NCBI GenBank assembly: GCA_030040115.1
Contig: JASHUH010000310.1
Location: forward strand, 1-8,662
Reading direction: 5' to 3'
DNA: 8,662 nucleotides
Source: Acidobacteriaceae bacterium
GTDB taxonomy: Bacteria > Acidobacteriota > Terriglobia > Terriglobales > Acidobacteriaceae
Within the stretch, counting starts at the first letter, position 1, and each line of letters opens with the position of its first letter. Shown piece by piece: positions 1 to 5,490 of the stretch. Under the pieces are notes generated by a model. It made no database searches. It saw only the letters and a list, made by a program, of their open reading frames with translations, and was not told the DNA's origin. Made by a program: the position numbers and the translations under genes.

Positions 1-170
1 TCCTTGCCGGCCAGAAAGCTCTTTGACAAGGGTGGACGCTCATAGGGAACGGCGTCATCGGCCGAGAGGATGGCTAATTCTCCCTTGGGCAATCCAAGTT
101 CAACGAATTGCTTCGCTGCGTATCCTGCAACCATTCCTCCACCGAGGATGACGATGTTTGATTGGCTCAT
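1..170 (-). CDS. FAD/NAD(P)-dependent oxidoreductase, N-terminal part (cut by window edge)
   Basis: Only the first 56 codons are present; the gene continues past base 1. The protein opens with a Rossmann dinucleotide-binding segment, IVILGGGMVAGYAA (residues 6-19), and then has VPYERPPLSKSFLAG (residues 41-55). The YERPPLSK signature is typical of the ferredoxin/rhodocoxin-reductase and monodehydroascorbate-reductase-like branch of the pyridine nucleotide-disulfide oxidoreductases, which pass electrons from NAD(P)H through FAD to a small redox partner. The GGGxxAGYAA and GELAILS wording is closest to the monodehydroascorbate-reductase-like group, but the true acceptor cannot be read from this fragment. 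No signal peptide is seen, so it is probably cytosolic. ATG at 168-170 is the natural start because the glycine motif follows at once, although the ribosome site is weak. It lies 76 bp downstream of the amidohydrolase on the same strand and is probably co-transcribed with it. Confidence 0.85.
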   Translation of the reverse strand, partial: MSQSNIVILGGGMVAGYAAKQFVELGLPKGELAILSADDAVPYERPPLSKSFLAGK

Positions 171-246
171 AGATCGGCGATCCACTCGCAGAAGTACTTT
201 GAACCCGGATGGCGTCTTGGCGAAAGACGGGAAAGGATTCCCGTGC

Positions 247-1194
247 TCAAGCCTTGGGGAATTTCCAAATGCGGAGCGCATTCCTTCCCAGAATCAGTTC
301 GCGATCCGCAGAGGTGTAAAAGTCACACACGCTGTTGACGAACTCCAGCTCTTTATTCAGGGGCAGTTCCCAACGCGGTTTCGGGTACCCGGTGCCCCAG
401 ATGAGCTTGCTGGCCCCGAATTCCTCATAGGTCGCCTTGTAGAACGGATAGGTGTCGCGATAGGGATATTGTTTGGCCACCGAGATCTCGTAAGGCTCCG
501 AAGCGCTCACCCAAACCTGGGGGAAGCGTTTTAGCCGAAACATTTTACGAAAGTCGGTCCAGGGATCGGGAGCTTTCAAGTTGGGCTCGCCGAGGTGGTC
601 GACCACGATTTTGACCCCGGGAAAGCGCCCCGCCATCTCTTCGAGCATGGGCATCTGGTGGGGAAGGATGTAGAAATTGAAGACGGCGCCCAGGCGCTCG
701 GCTTCGCGCCACAGCGGATAGAGGTCCTTGGAGTTGAGCCAGGTGGAGTTGGGAGCGTAGAGGGGACTGAAGCGCATGCCCTGGAAGCCATGCTCATTCA
801 TCCAGTACCGCAGCCGCTCCGCCGGATCCTTGCCCAGGGGATCGATTAAGCCATGAGCGACAAACAGGCGAGGGTACTTGTGCAGCGAGTAGCTGATATA
901 GGAGTTGTCCCATCCGTAGACGCGAGGATTAATGAGCACGGCATACTTCAAACCGAACTCCCGCATATCCGTCACTTCGTTTTCAATGGGCGCTTGCACC
1001 TTTTCGCGCTTAAGTTCCGGATGTTCGGGGTGGTGGAACGGGAACCGAGGATCGTCGGTCCAAACCTCCAAATGGGTGTCGATGATGAGCGGTTGCGATG
1101 CAGCTTGAGCGAAGGCAGGCGCAGCCGCGGCCGCGGCCGTGAGGAACAGGAACTGCCGTCGATTCACTGCGTGAGGAGTGATTCCGTTGGGCAT
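247..1194 (-). CDS. Tat-exported amidohydrolase (COG3618-like TIM-barrel hydrolase)
   Basis: Predicted 315-residue metal-dependent hydrolase of the amidohydrolase 2 (TIM-barrel) family. Residues 11-31 form a twin-arginine signal: NRRQFLF, then an alanine-rich hydrophobic stretch ending PAFAQA. It is therefore likely exported folded, with cofactor. The barrel starts at IIDTHLEVW (37-45) and continues with GMRFSPLY (139-146), a histidine in ILPHQ (176-180), VVDHLGEPN (197-205) and GTGYPKPRW (267-275), closing with ILGRNALRIWKF. In the family the first strand normally reads DxHxHxW and the late strand carries an aspartate (GSDxP). Here the second histidine is Glu43 and the aspartate position is Gly269, so the metal site differs from the textbook one; I believe a GTGYP subfamily exists. 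The substrate is unknown (lactones and related esters in relatives). ATG 1194 is preferred over TTG 1206 because GGAG (1201-1204) lies 6 nt before the ATG and overlaps the TTG reading. It is the first gene of a pair with the oxidoreductase. Confidence 0.85.
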   Translation of the reverse strand: MPNGITPHAVNRRQFLFLTAAAAAAPAFAQAASQPLIIDTHLEVWTDDPRFPFHHPEHPELKREKVQAPIENEVTDMREFGLKYAVLINPRVYGWDNSYISYSLHKYPRLFVAHGLIDPLGKDPAERLRYWMNEHGFQGMRFSPLYAPNSTWLNSKDLYPLWREAERLGAVFNFYILPHQMPMLEEMAGRFPGVKIVVDHLGEPNLKAPDPWTDFRKMFRLKRFPQVWVSASEPYEISVAKQYPYRDTYPFYKATYEEFGASKLIWGTGYPKPRWELPLNKELEFVNSVCDFYTSADRELILGRNALRIWKFPKA

Positions 1195-1200
1195 TGCGGT

Positions 1201-1204
1201 CTCC
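1201..1204 (-). promoter_or_regulatory. Ribosome binding site fixing the amidohydrolase start
   Basis: GGAG on the minus strand, 6 nt before ATG 1192-1194. It lies inside the coding part that a TTG start at 1206 would require, so it argues for the shorter 315-residue protein. Confidence 0.6.
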
Positions 1205-1214
1205 AAGAAGGGCG

Positions 1215-1223
1215 ATTATAGCA
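1215..1223 (-). promoter_or_regulatory. Extended -10 promoter of the amidohydrolase gene
   Basis: The minus strand reads TGCTATAAT: a perfect TATAAT (1215-1220) with the TG of an extended -10 element. No good -35 is present at the usual distance (GCTGGG at 17 bp), which fits an extended -10 promoter. Transcription would begin about 7 nt downstream, leaving a leader of roughly 14 nt that holds the GGAG ribosome site. Confidence 0.6.
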
Positions 1224-1547
1224 GCCCCGCGGAGGGACCCAGCCAGGGTGCGGATTTACCCGATCTGCGACAACTCCAGGGTGTATCGACATATACGGGT
1301 AGGCGGCGTTGGGAGCGAGAATTGGGTCAGACGAGGCGAAAGTCAAAGGCTTTGGCGGCGGTGCGGGGCAGCAGAGGCGAGCGCGCGTCCATGCCCGTAC
1401 GAGCGATTTTGTCCCGGGGCGGAGCATTCCCGCGGCGCCTTGATGGGGCAAGGGATGAGGGCCAGGGAGTTTATTTGTGCGAAGCGGTCTTGGCCCGTAG
1501 AATCTTGGGAAGGGTTAGCGGGTTTGGCCCTGGCTTTGCAGGCAGCG
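1224..1547. other. Divergent spacer between amidohydrolase and accA
   Basis: No convincing gene is seen. The plus-strand frame open upstream of accA here, and a 95-codon minus-strand frame, translate into arginine/proline-rich sequence without family features. The spacer holds the candidate accA promoter near its right end. I see no strong inverted repeat and no riboswitch-like motif. Confidence 0.5.
1475..1503 (+). promoter_or_regulatory. Candidate promoter of accA
   Basis: TTGTGC (1475-1480), a 17-bp spacer and TAGAAT (1498-1503) resemble a sigma-70 promoter: the -10 matches 5 of 6 consensus bases and the -35 only its TTG. The predicted transcription start near 1510 gives a leader of about 38 nt before ATG 1548 and would exclude any longer N-terminus beginning before about 1510. 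Confidence 0.4.
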
Positions 1548-2393
1548 ATGAGCGAACAGGAAACAGAGGTTTCCCAGCAGGCGAAGGCCGCGTCGCCGGC
1601 GTGGGCGCGGATTGAACGGGCGCGGCATCCGCAGCGGCCCTACCCCATGGAACTGATCGAGCGGATTTTCACCGATTTCAGCGAGATTCACGGCGACCGC
1701 GCCTTTGGCGACGACGAGGCCGTAGCGTGCGGGATGGCGCGTTTCGACGGTGAAGAGGTGCTGGTGATCGGTATCCGCAAGGGCGGCACGACCAAGGAGC
1801 GAATCAAGCGCAACTTCGGCATGCCCAGCCCGGAGGGCTACCGCAAAGCGCTGCGCACCATGAAGATTGCGGAGAAATTCAAACGGCCGGTGATTGCGCT
1901 GATCGACGTAACCGCGGCCTATCCGGGAATGGGCGCCGAAGAGCGAGGGCAGGCGGAAGCGATTGCGCGCAACCTGCTGGAGATGTCGCGACTGCGCGTG
2001 CCCACGATTTCCGTCATCACCGGGGAAGGCGGTTCGGGCGGCGCGCTGGCGCTGGCGGTCACCGATCGGGTCCTGATTCTGGAAAACGCCATCTACTCGG
2101 TGATTCCGCCGGAGGGCGCCGCAGCGATCATGTGGCGCGACATCGCGCACAAAGATCGCGCGGCGGAGGCGCTGCGCGTGACGGCCTCCGACGTGATGGC
2201 GCTGGGCTGTGTGGATGAAGTGATCGCCGAGCCTGCCGGGGGCATTCACGAAGACCGGGAAGCGGGCATGGAGATGCTGGCCGCGGCGCTCAGGAGACAC
2301 CTGGCGGAACTCAAGGCGATGCCCACGGTTGAGCTGGTCGCCGCGCGGCAGAGGAAATTCCGCAATATCGCGCGATTTTATAAGGAAACTTAA
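1548..2393 (+). CDS. accA: Acetyl-CoA carboxylase carboxyltransferase subunit alpha, short form
   Basis: A 281-residue AccA. With AccD it forms the carboxyltransferase that moves the carboxyl group from carboxybiotin to acetyl-CoA, giving malonyl-CoA, the first committed step of fatty-acid synthesis in the cytosol. Family signatures run in order: ARHPQRPY (25-32), IERIFTDFSEIHGDRAFGDD (37-56), NFGMPSPEGYRKALR (89-103), AYPGMGAEERGQAEAIARN (124-142), GEGGSGGALALA (159-170, the crotonase-type oxyanion glycines), LENAIYSVIPPEGAAAIMW (178-196). Two oddities. It is about 35 residues shorter than usual, because the N-terminal helical segment that normally precedes the ARHPxRPY block is almost missing. 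And the loop normally IDTPGAYPG reads IDVTAAYPG (119-127). ATG 1548 has a weak AGG 5 nt upstream; TTG 1524 behind GGAAGGG is an alternative adding eight residues. accD is not in the window, so this could be the housekeeping copy or a paralogue. The stop codon overlaps a small ORF leading to the CPBP gene. Confidence 0.9.
   Translation: MSEQETEVSQQAKAASPAWARIERARHPQRPYPMELIERIFTDFSEIHGDRAFGDDEAVACGMARFDGEEVLVIGIRKGGTTKERIKRNFGMPSPEGYRKALRTMKIAEKFKRPVIALIDVTAAYPGMGAEERGQAEAIARNLLEMSRLRVPTISVITGEGGSGGALALAVTDRVLILENAIYSVIPPEGAAAIMWRDIAHKDRAAEALRVTASDVMALGCVDEVIAEPAGGIHEDREAGMEMLAAALRRHLAELKAMPTVELVAARQRKFRNIARFYKET
2382..2386 (+). promoter_or_regulatory. Ribosome binding site inside the accA 3' end
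   Basis: AAGGA lies in the last codons of accA, 6 nt before the ATG at 2393-2395. It has no use for accA itself and is the main support for translation of the small ORF that follows. Confidence 0.4.
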
Positions 2394-2494
2394 TGCCGAA
2401 TCGAGCGCCGAAGGCCATTGAGGCACGGGAAGGGAATGCGCGCAGCAGAATCGCGCTGAGGCAATTTGAGCCAAGCAAAAGGAGGCGCGCATGA
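2393..2494 (+). CDS. Candidate 33-residue basic small protein or coupling ORF
   Basis: Not recognised as any family. Its ATG shares one base with the accA stop (TAATG, 2391-2395) and its TGA overlaps the ATG of the CPBP gene (ATGA, 2491-2494). It has its own AAGGA ribosome site at 2382-2386 with 6-nt spacing. The three genes thus form an unbroken translated chain in three different frames. The peptide begins MPNRAPKAIEAREG and ends FEPSKRRRA: rich in arginine and alanine, no cysteine, no membrane segment. It may work as a leader whose translation couples accA to the CPBP gene, or as a small basic protein. An open frame of this length is not rare by chance at this GC content, so the evidence is the two overlaps plus the ribosome site. 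Its last codons run through the CPBP ribosome site, so translating ribosomes would transiently cover that site. Confidence 0.35.
   Translation: MPNRAPKAIEAREGNARSRIALRQFEPSKRRRA
2480..2485 (+). promoter_or_regulatory. Strong ribosome binding site of the CPBP gene
   Basis: A full AGGAGG, 5 nt before ATG 2491. It fixes the start of the CPBP gene and lies inside the preceding small ORF. Confidence 0.75.
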
Positions 2495-3558
2495 CCGCGA
2501 ACGTCACGCCCGGCGGCAGACTCCGCGCCTATTTGCAGTTTGTGCTCGCGGTGCTCTATTTCTTTTTTGCGCGGTCGCTGGCGGTGCACAGCGCGCAAGG
2601 GCTGGCCGGGGATTTGTGGTCGCCGCTGATTGCCGAGGCCATGCTGTTGTTTCTGCTGGTGCTGGGCTACGCGGCCATGGGTTTCTGGTTTCAGCGCCAG
2701 TTGCACCCGGTGGGCGAGCAGGGATTGGCCAGGCGTCAGGGCTGGACGCGTGAGTTCAGGCTGGGGCTGGCGACGGGCTGGGGCATCGCCGTGGTGTGCG
2801 TGCTGCCCATGGTGGTTGCGGGAGGGATTGCCGTCACGTTTTCGACCGGGGGCTCGGATTGGGGCTGGTTGCTGGCCGATACGATGTTTTACGCACTGGC
2901 CGCTCTGGCGGAGGAAGTGGCGTTTCGCGGCTACGCTTTTCAGCGCTTTATCGACGCTGTGGGTCCGATCGGGGCGACGCTGGGCTTTGCCGCCTATTAC
3001 GCCATCGTGCGCTCGATGCTTCCCGGCTCGAGCCGGGCCAGTTTTGCGGTATCTGTAGCGCTGGGCGTGGTGCTGGCCACGGCTTACCTGCGCACACGCG
3101 CGCTGTGGGTGGGGTGGGGGATCAATTTTGGCTGGAAGGCGAGCCGGGCATTGCTTTTCGGCTTGGCCGTGGCTGGCGTGAACAACACGTCGCCGGTGAT
3201 TCAGGGCAATCCGATGGGGCCGTTCTGGTTGACCGGCGGAGGATTTGGCCTGGACGGCACATGGATCGCGTTTGCGGTGATGCTGGCGGCGCTGGCGGTG
3301 GTGTTCCGGATCACGCGCGAGCTCGATTTCAAGTACAACGCGCCGGAGATTGTGGCGGCAGGGGTTCCGGTGGACCTGGATGCGGCAGCCCGTGCGCAAC
3401 ATGAGGCGGCCATGGGAGCGAACCACGCCGAGGCGCCCGCGCTGGTGCAGATCGGTGGCGCACCCACAACGTTGGAGCCGGCCGCGGATGGGGGAGCGCC
3501 CGCGGGCCAGGATGGTGGGACTTCTGAGGTTACGGGCAATCTGGCGTCCGGGGCGTGA
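2491..3558 (+). CDS. CPBP-family (CAAX protease/bacteriocin-processing) membrane protein, degenerate active site
   Basis: A 355-residue polytopic inner-membrane protein with about seven or eight hydrophobic segments (roughly 13-32, 46-67, 92-115, 125-140, 160-175, 185-200, 203-230, 255-273) and a soluble C-terminal tail of about 75 residues rich in Ala, Gly and Pro. Family membership rests on EEVAFRGYAFQRF (141-153), the EExxxR motif 1 of CPBP intramembrane metalloproteases (Rce1-like). Motif 2 (FxxxH) aligns to FAAYY (166-170), with Tyr instead of His. Motif 3 (HxxxN, usually within GxHFxWN) aligns to NFGWK (212-216), with Asn for His and Lys for Asn. The glutamates are kept and both expected histidines are missing, so it may be a non-proteolytic member, or metal binding may use other residues. 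The start is set by AGGAGG at 2480-2485. It sits 97 bp after accA, joined by the small overlapping ORF; no separate promoter stands out. The native target is unknown. Confidence 0.8.
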   Translation: MTANVTPGGRLRAYLQFVLAVLYFFFARSLAVHSAQGLAGDLWSPLIAEAMLLFLLVLGYAAMGFWFQRQLHPVGEQGLARRQGWTREFRLGLATGWGIAVVCVLPMVVAGGIAVTFSTGGSDWGWLLADTMFYALAALAEEVAFRGYAFQRFIDAVGPIGATLGFAAYYAIVRSMLPGSSRASFAVSVALGVVLATAYLRTRALWVGWGINFGWKASRALLFGLAVAGVNNTSPVIQGNPMGPFWLTGGGFGLDGTWIAFAVMLAALAVVFRITRELDFKYNAPEIVAAGVPVDLDAAARAQHEAAMGANHAEAPALVQIGGAPTTLEPAADGGAPAGQDGGTSEVTGNLASGA

Positions 3559-3680
3559 TGGACCAAGGGACTGAGGGACTGAAGGAACGAGGCGCGGCGG
3601 AAGAGGAGCTTTTCGCGACTGCCCGCGGGAACGCTGGTGATGACGCACACGGGAAAAATGATCTGCGCAGAATATCCTGA
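3558..3680 (+). CDS. Possible 40-residue small ORF after the CPBP gene
   Basis: Not recognised. ATG 3558-3560 shares a base with the CPBP stop (TGATG), so restart of terminating ribosomes is conceivable. The peptide begins MDQGTEGLKERGAAEEE and ends NDLRRIS; it is hydrophilic with no motif. There is no good ribosome site, only GGGG a few bases upstream, and its first codons are made of an octamer tandem repeat. This may well be chance. Confidence 0.15.
   Translation: MDQGTEGLKERGAAEEELFATARGNAGDDAHGKNDLRRIS
3566..3589 (+). repeat. Octamer tandem repeat (AGGGACTG)n
   Basis: Two exact copies of AGGGACTG (3566-3573, 3574-3581) and a third degenerate copy AAGGAACG (3582-3589), starting 8 nt after the CPBP stop. 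Short arrays of this kind can change copy number by slippage. No function is evident. Confidence 0.6.
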
Positions 3681-3735
3681 GCTTCAAAAGACAGGCGCCC
3701 ATAAGGCGATCGAGTCGATCGGGGCGGGCGAGATT

Positions 3736-3762
3736 TCCCGGCCCTGCGCATCCGGGCCGGGA
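3736..3762 (+). other. Perfect 9-bp GC-rich hairpin
   Basis: CCCGGCCC (3737-3744) pairs with GGGCCGGG (3754-3761), plus a closing T-A pair (3736/3762), around a 9-nt loop. It is very stable but has no T-run after it, so it is not a classical Rho-independent terminator. It could cap the 3' end of the accA/CPBP transcript or be part of a leader RNA. Confidence 0.5.
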
Positions 3763-3815
3763 CACCCTTCCGCGCCCTGTTGCATCTGTGCCTGAGAGGC
3801 TTGGAGCAGACGAAA

Positions 3816-3851
3816 GCCGGTTCGGACACTCGCCTTTTTTCTTGAACCGGC
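3816..3851 (+). other. Perfect 8-bp hairpin with T-rich loop before the exported-protein gene
   Basis: GCCGGTTC (3816-3823) pairs exactly with GAACCGGC (3844-3851) across a 20-nt loop that contains TTTTTT (3835-3840). Its right arm overlaps TTGAAC, a -35-like hexamer. It could be a protein-binding dyad at a promoter, or an RNA hairpin exposing a U-rich loop. I cannot choose from sequence alone. Confidence 0.45.
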
Positions 3852-3882
3852 ATGGTTTTTGCGCAATGCTAGATACGTGCAT

Positions 3883-3888
3883 GGGAGG
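3883..3888 (+). promoter_or_regulatory. Ribosome binding site of the exported-protein gene
   Basis: GGGAGG, 6 nt before ATG 3895. It selects that start over an in-frame TTG at 3859. Confidence 0.7.
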
Positions 3889-3894
3889 TGTCCC

Positions 3895-5304
3895 ATGAAA
3901 CGGCCACTCGCACTTGACAGTTTGCGTCCGGTTTTCCATACGGCCACCCAAGTCACCTGCCGCGGATTACGGTGGGTGGCGCCGGTTTTTGCGCTCGGAG
4001 TCCTTCTAGCAGGGTTTAGCGCAGCCCAGGTTTTGACCATCGACACCAGCGGCAAGGGGCCGGCCACCGCCAATGGGCCGGTTGACCGGCAATTCATGCA
4101 GATCACGCCCACGCATGTGGCGCTTTCTAAAACCCCGCTGGACGTCAAGACCAAGCTCGCGATTGTGCGCACCATGCAGGCGGAGCAGGGGTTTGCCATG
4201 CGTCCATTTCCGGCGGGACATAAGGGGCTGACGCTGGTGGCGAACGGGGATCTGAGCCCCGCCGGAGAAGCTTACCTCAATATGGTGGTGAGCAACGGCC
4301 TGAGCGCGAAGCCGGGTGGCCGCCTGGTGGTGACCGACGTCAAAATCGACCATAACAAGATGATCTTCGACTTGAACGACGGACCGGATGCGAAGCATCG
4401 GTTTCTGCGCCATGTCCAGATCGGGATGGGTCCCGACATCACCAACCCGGTGGTTGCCGACGATGGCCAAGAGCCGGTGGGCTCGCGGCTGACCCTGGCC
4501 TTCAAGGGCGGGATTCCGGAACTGACGGGCGACCAGGTGAAGGCGCTGCTAGCCCCACTGATTTCCTTCGACGTGAAGACGCCGGTGCAGGCGTACACCG
4601 ATACGCTGCCCAAACCGCTGAAAGAGGCGATTCTGAATCACCAGGTGCTGGTGGGCATGAACACGGAGATGGTGATGTTCTCCAAAGGCCAGCCGGTGAA
4701 TAAGATTCGCGAGATGGACGGGCAGATGCCGGTTGAGATCTGGATGTACGGCAGGCCGCCGGAGACGGTGGATTTTGTGCGCATCAACGGCAACCGGGTG
4801 ATTCGCGTGGAGATTGCGCCCGTGGGGCAACCGATGCAGGTGTTCACCAAGGACGTCGTAACGCCGATGTTGCAGGGCACGCCGGCAGCGGTGGAGGCCG
4901 AGAACCAGAATGTGCACATCATCCACGAGGGTGACGTCGAGCGGGATCCGAACAAGGAAGCTCCGGCTGCGCCGCCTACGCTGGCCGCGCCTGGGGAAAA
5001 GCTGCCTACCGACAGCAATCCAAACGCCGCCGGGCAAATGAAGCCGGTGCATTTCCCCAAGCAGCAGCCGGATAATCAGCCGGGCGTGAACCCCGACGAT
5101 CAGCAGCCGGCTTCTTCCGGTGGCTCGGGAGGATCGCAGCCGGCGGCCGGGCAACAGGCGCCGGCCTCGCAGCAACCGGCGGGCCAGCAGGTGCCGGCCT
5201 CGCAACAACAACCGGCGGGGAACTCAGCGCCCACCGGATCGGGGAGTTCAACGGGGAGCTCGGGCCAATCCGCACCGCCGGCCGGGGCTGATTCGGGTCA
5301 TTGA
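3895..5304 (+). CDS. Exported protein with BamE/SmpA-like segment and Gln/Pro/Ser-rich tail
   Basis: A 469-residue protein of no family I can name with certainty. Residues 1-45 look like a Sec-type signal with an unusually long N-region and a hydrophobic core (WVAPVFALGVLLAGFSAA, 27-44), cleaved near Ala44; Cys22 precedes the core, so this is not a lipobox. Residues 46-240 are a mixed alpha/beta region with SPAGEAYLNMVVSNGL (121-136) and a beta-rich block (143-204). Residues 250-308 (GMNTEMVMFSKGQP, then WMYGRPPETVDFVRINGNRV) resemble the small BamE/SmpA-like fold, where GMxxxxVxxxxGxP starts a helix and a strand follows; this is inference. From about 345 the chain is disordered and rich in Pro, Gln, Ala, Ser and Gly, with a short tandem repeat at 418-440. 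Periplasmic or outer-membrane associated is most likely. The start is fixed by GGGAGG. It is probably a separate transcript, with structured spacers on both sides. Confidence 0.75.
   Translation: MKRPLALDSLRPVFHTATQVTCRGLRWVAPVFALGVLLAGFSAAQVLTIDTSGKGPATANGPVDRQFMQITPTHVALSKTPLDVKTKLAIVRTMQAEQGFAMRPFPAGHKGLTLVANGDLSPAGEAYLNMVVSNGLSAKPGGRLVVTDVKIDHNKMIFDLNDGPDAKHRFLRHVQIGMGPDITNPVVADDGQEPVGSRLTLAFKGGIPELTGDQVKALLAPLISFDVKTPVQAYTDTLPKPLKEAILNHQVLVGMNTEMVMFSKGQPVNKIREMDGQMPVEIWMYGRPPETVDFVRINGNRVIRVEIAPVGQPMQVFTKDVVTPMLQGTPAAVEAENQNVHIIHEGDVERDPNKEAPAAPPTLAAPGEKLPTDSNPNAAGQMKPVHFPKQQPDNQPGVNPDDQQPASSGGSGGSQPAAGQQAPASQQPAGQQVPASQQQPAGNSAPTGSGSSTGSSGQSAPPAGADSGH
5146..5214 (+). repeat. Coding tandem repeat, AGQQxPASQQ(Q)P
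   Basis: Two copies of an 11-12 codon unit in the tail of the exported protein: residues 418-428 (AGQQAPASQQP) and 429-440 (AGQQVPASQQQP), with the next AG starting a third unit. The second copy has one extra Gln codon. This is slippage-prone low-complexity sequence. Confidence 0.7.
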
Positions 5305-5429
5305 GCCGGGCTGGTCGAACGGCCAGAGGATTGGCAGTGGTCGAGCTTTCGGCATTACGCAACGGGACTCGATGGCTCCGTCGAGATTGAATCGCAGCGG
5401 ACCGCGCTCAGGTGGGAACAGATGGGAGT

Positions 5430-5455
5430 TCGGCCCGACGTTCGCGCCGGGCCGA
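5430..5455 (+). repeat. Inverted repeat (hairpin 1 of spacer)
   Basis: CGGCCCG (5431-5437) and CGGGCCG (5448-5454) plus one flanking T-A pair form an 8-bp perfect stem with a 10-nt loop. It lies about 125 bp after the exported-protein stop. There is no T-run, so terminator function is uncertain. Confidence 0.5.
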
Positions 5456-5465
5456 TCATTGCGTT

Positions 5466-5490
5466 CCCGCCCTAGCAAAGCTAGGACGGG
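5466..5490 (+). repeat. Inverted repeat with AAA loop, REP-like candidate
   Basis: CCCGCCCTAGC (5466-5476) and GCTAGGACGGG (5480-5490) form an 11-bp stem with one C/A mismatch and a three-base loop AAA. Its right end merges with the palindrome GGGGCGCCCC (5488-5497). The compact, nearly perfect form outside genes is typical of dispersed REP-like palindromes; only one copy is in this window. Confidence 0.5.

Larger units (their letters stand above)
3681..3894 (+). other. Structured leader/spacer before the exported-protein gene
   Basis: No convincing gene. The stretch holds two perfect inverted repeats (listed separately), a T6 run at 3835-3840 and TTGAAC at 3842-3847, and ends at the ribosome site of the next gene. 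TGCTAGATA (3867-3875) could be a weak extended -10, but its spacing to TTGAAC (22 bp) is too long. It resembles no riboswitch class that I can recognise on either strand. Confidence 0.4.

Noticed and set aside
70..534. A 154-codon plus-strand frame at the left end
   Set aside because: Antisense to the oxidoreductase start and amidohydrolase end, both with clear motifs; no domain features.
1194..1547. An N-terminal extension of accA of more than 100 codons
   Set aside because: The extension is Arg/Gly-rich, unlike any AccA N-terminus, and a promoter-like pair at 1475-1503 lies inside it.
1515..2507. A 330-codon minus-strand frame antisense to accA
   Set aside because: Composition is that of an antisense shadow (His, Arg, Gln rich); accA on the other strand has full family signatures.
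3792..3797. CTGAGA, as in a TPP riboswitch, and minus-strand CTCTCAGGCA, as in a glycine riboswitch
   Set aside because: None of the other conserved blocks of either aptamer is present around it (no ACCTGAT-type block, no paired glycine core), so a single shared hexamer is chance.
3859..3894. An earlier TTG start for the exported protein
   Set aside because: GGGAGG at 3883-3888 is correctly spaced for ATG 3895 and would be buried by the longer reading.
2311..3951. A 546-codon open frame on the minus strand across the CPBP gene and its flanks
   Set aside because: The translation is Arg/His/Gln/Pro-rich without any domain, and it runs antisense to a gene with a strong ribosome site and a clear family motif. 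High-GC codon structure opens such frames.
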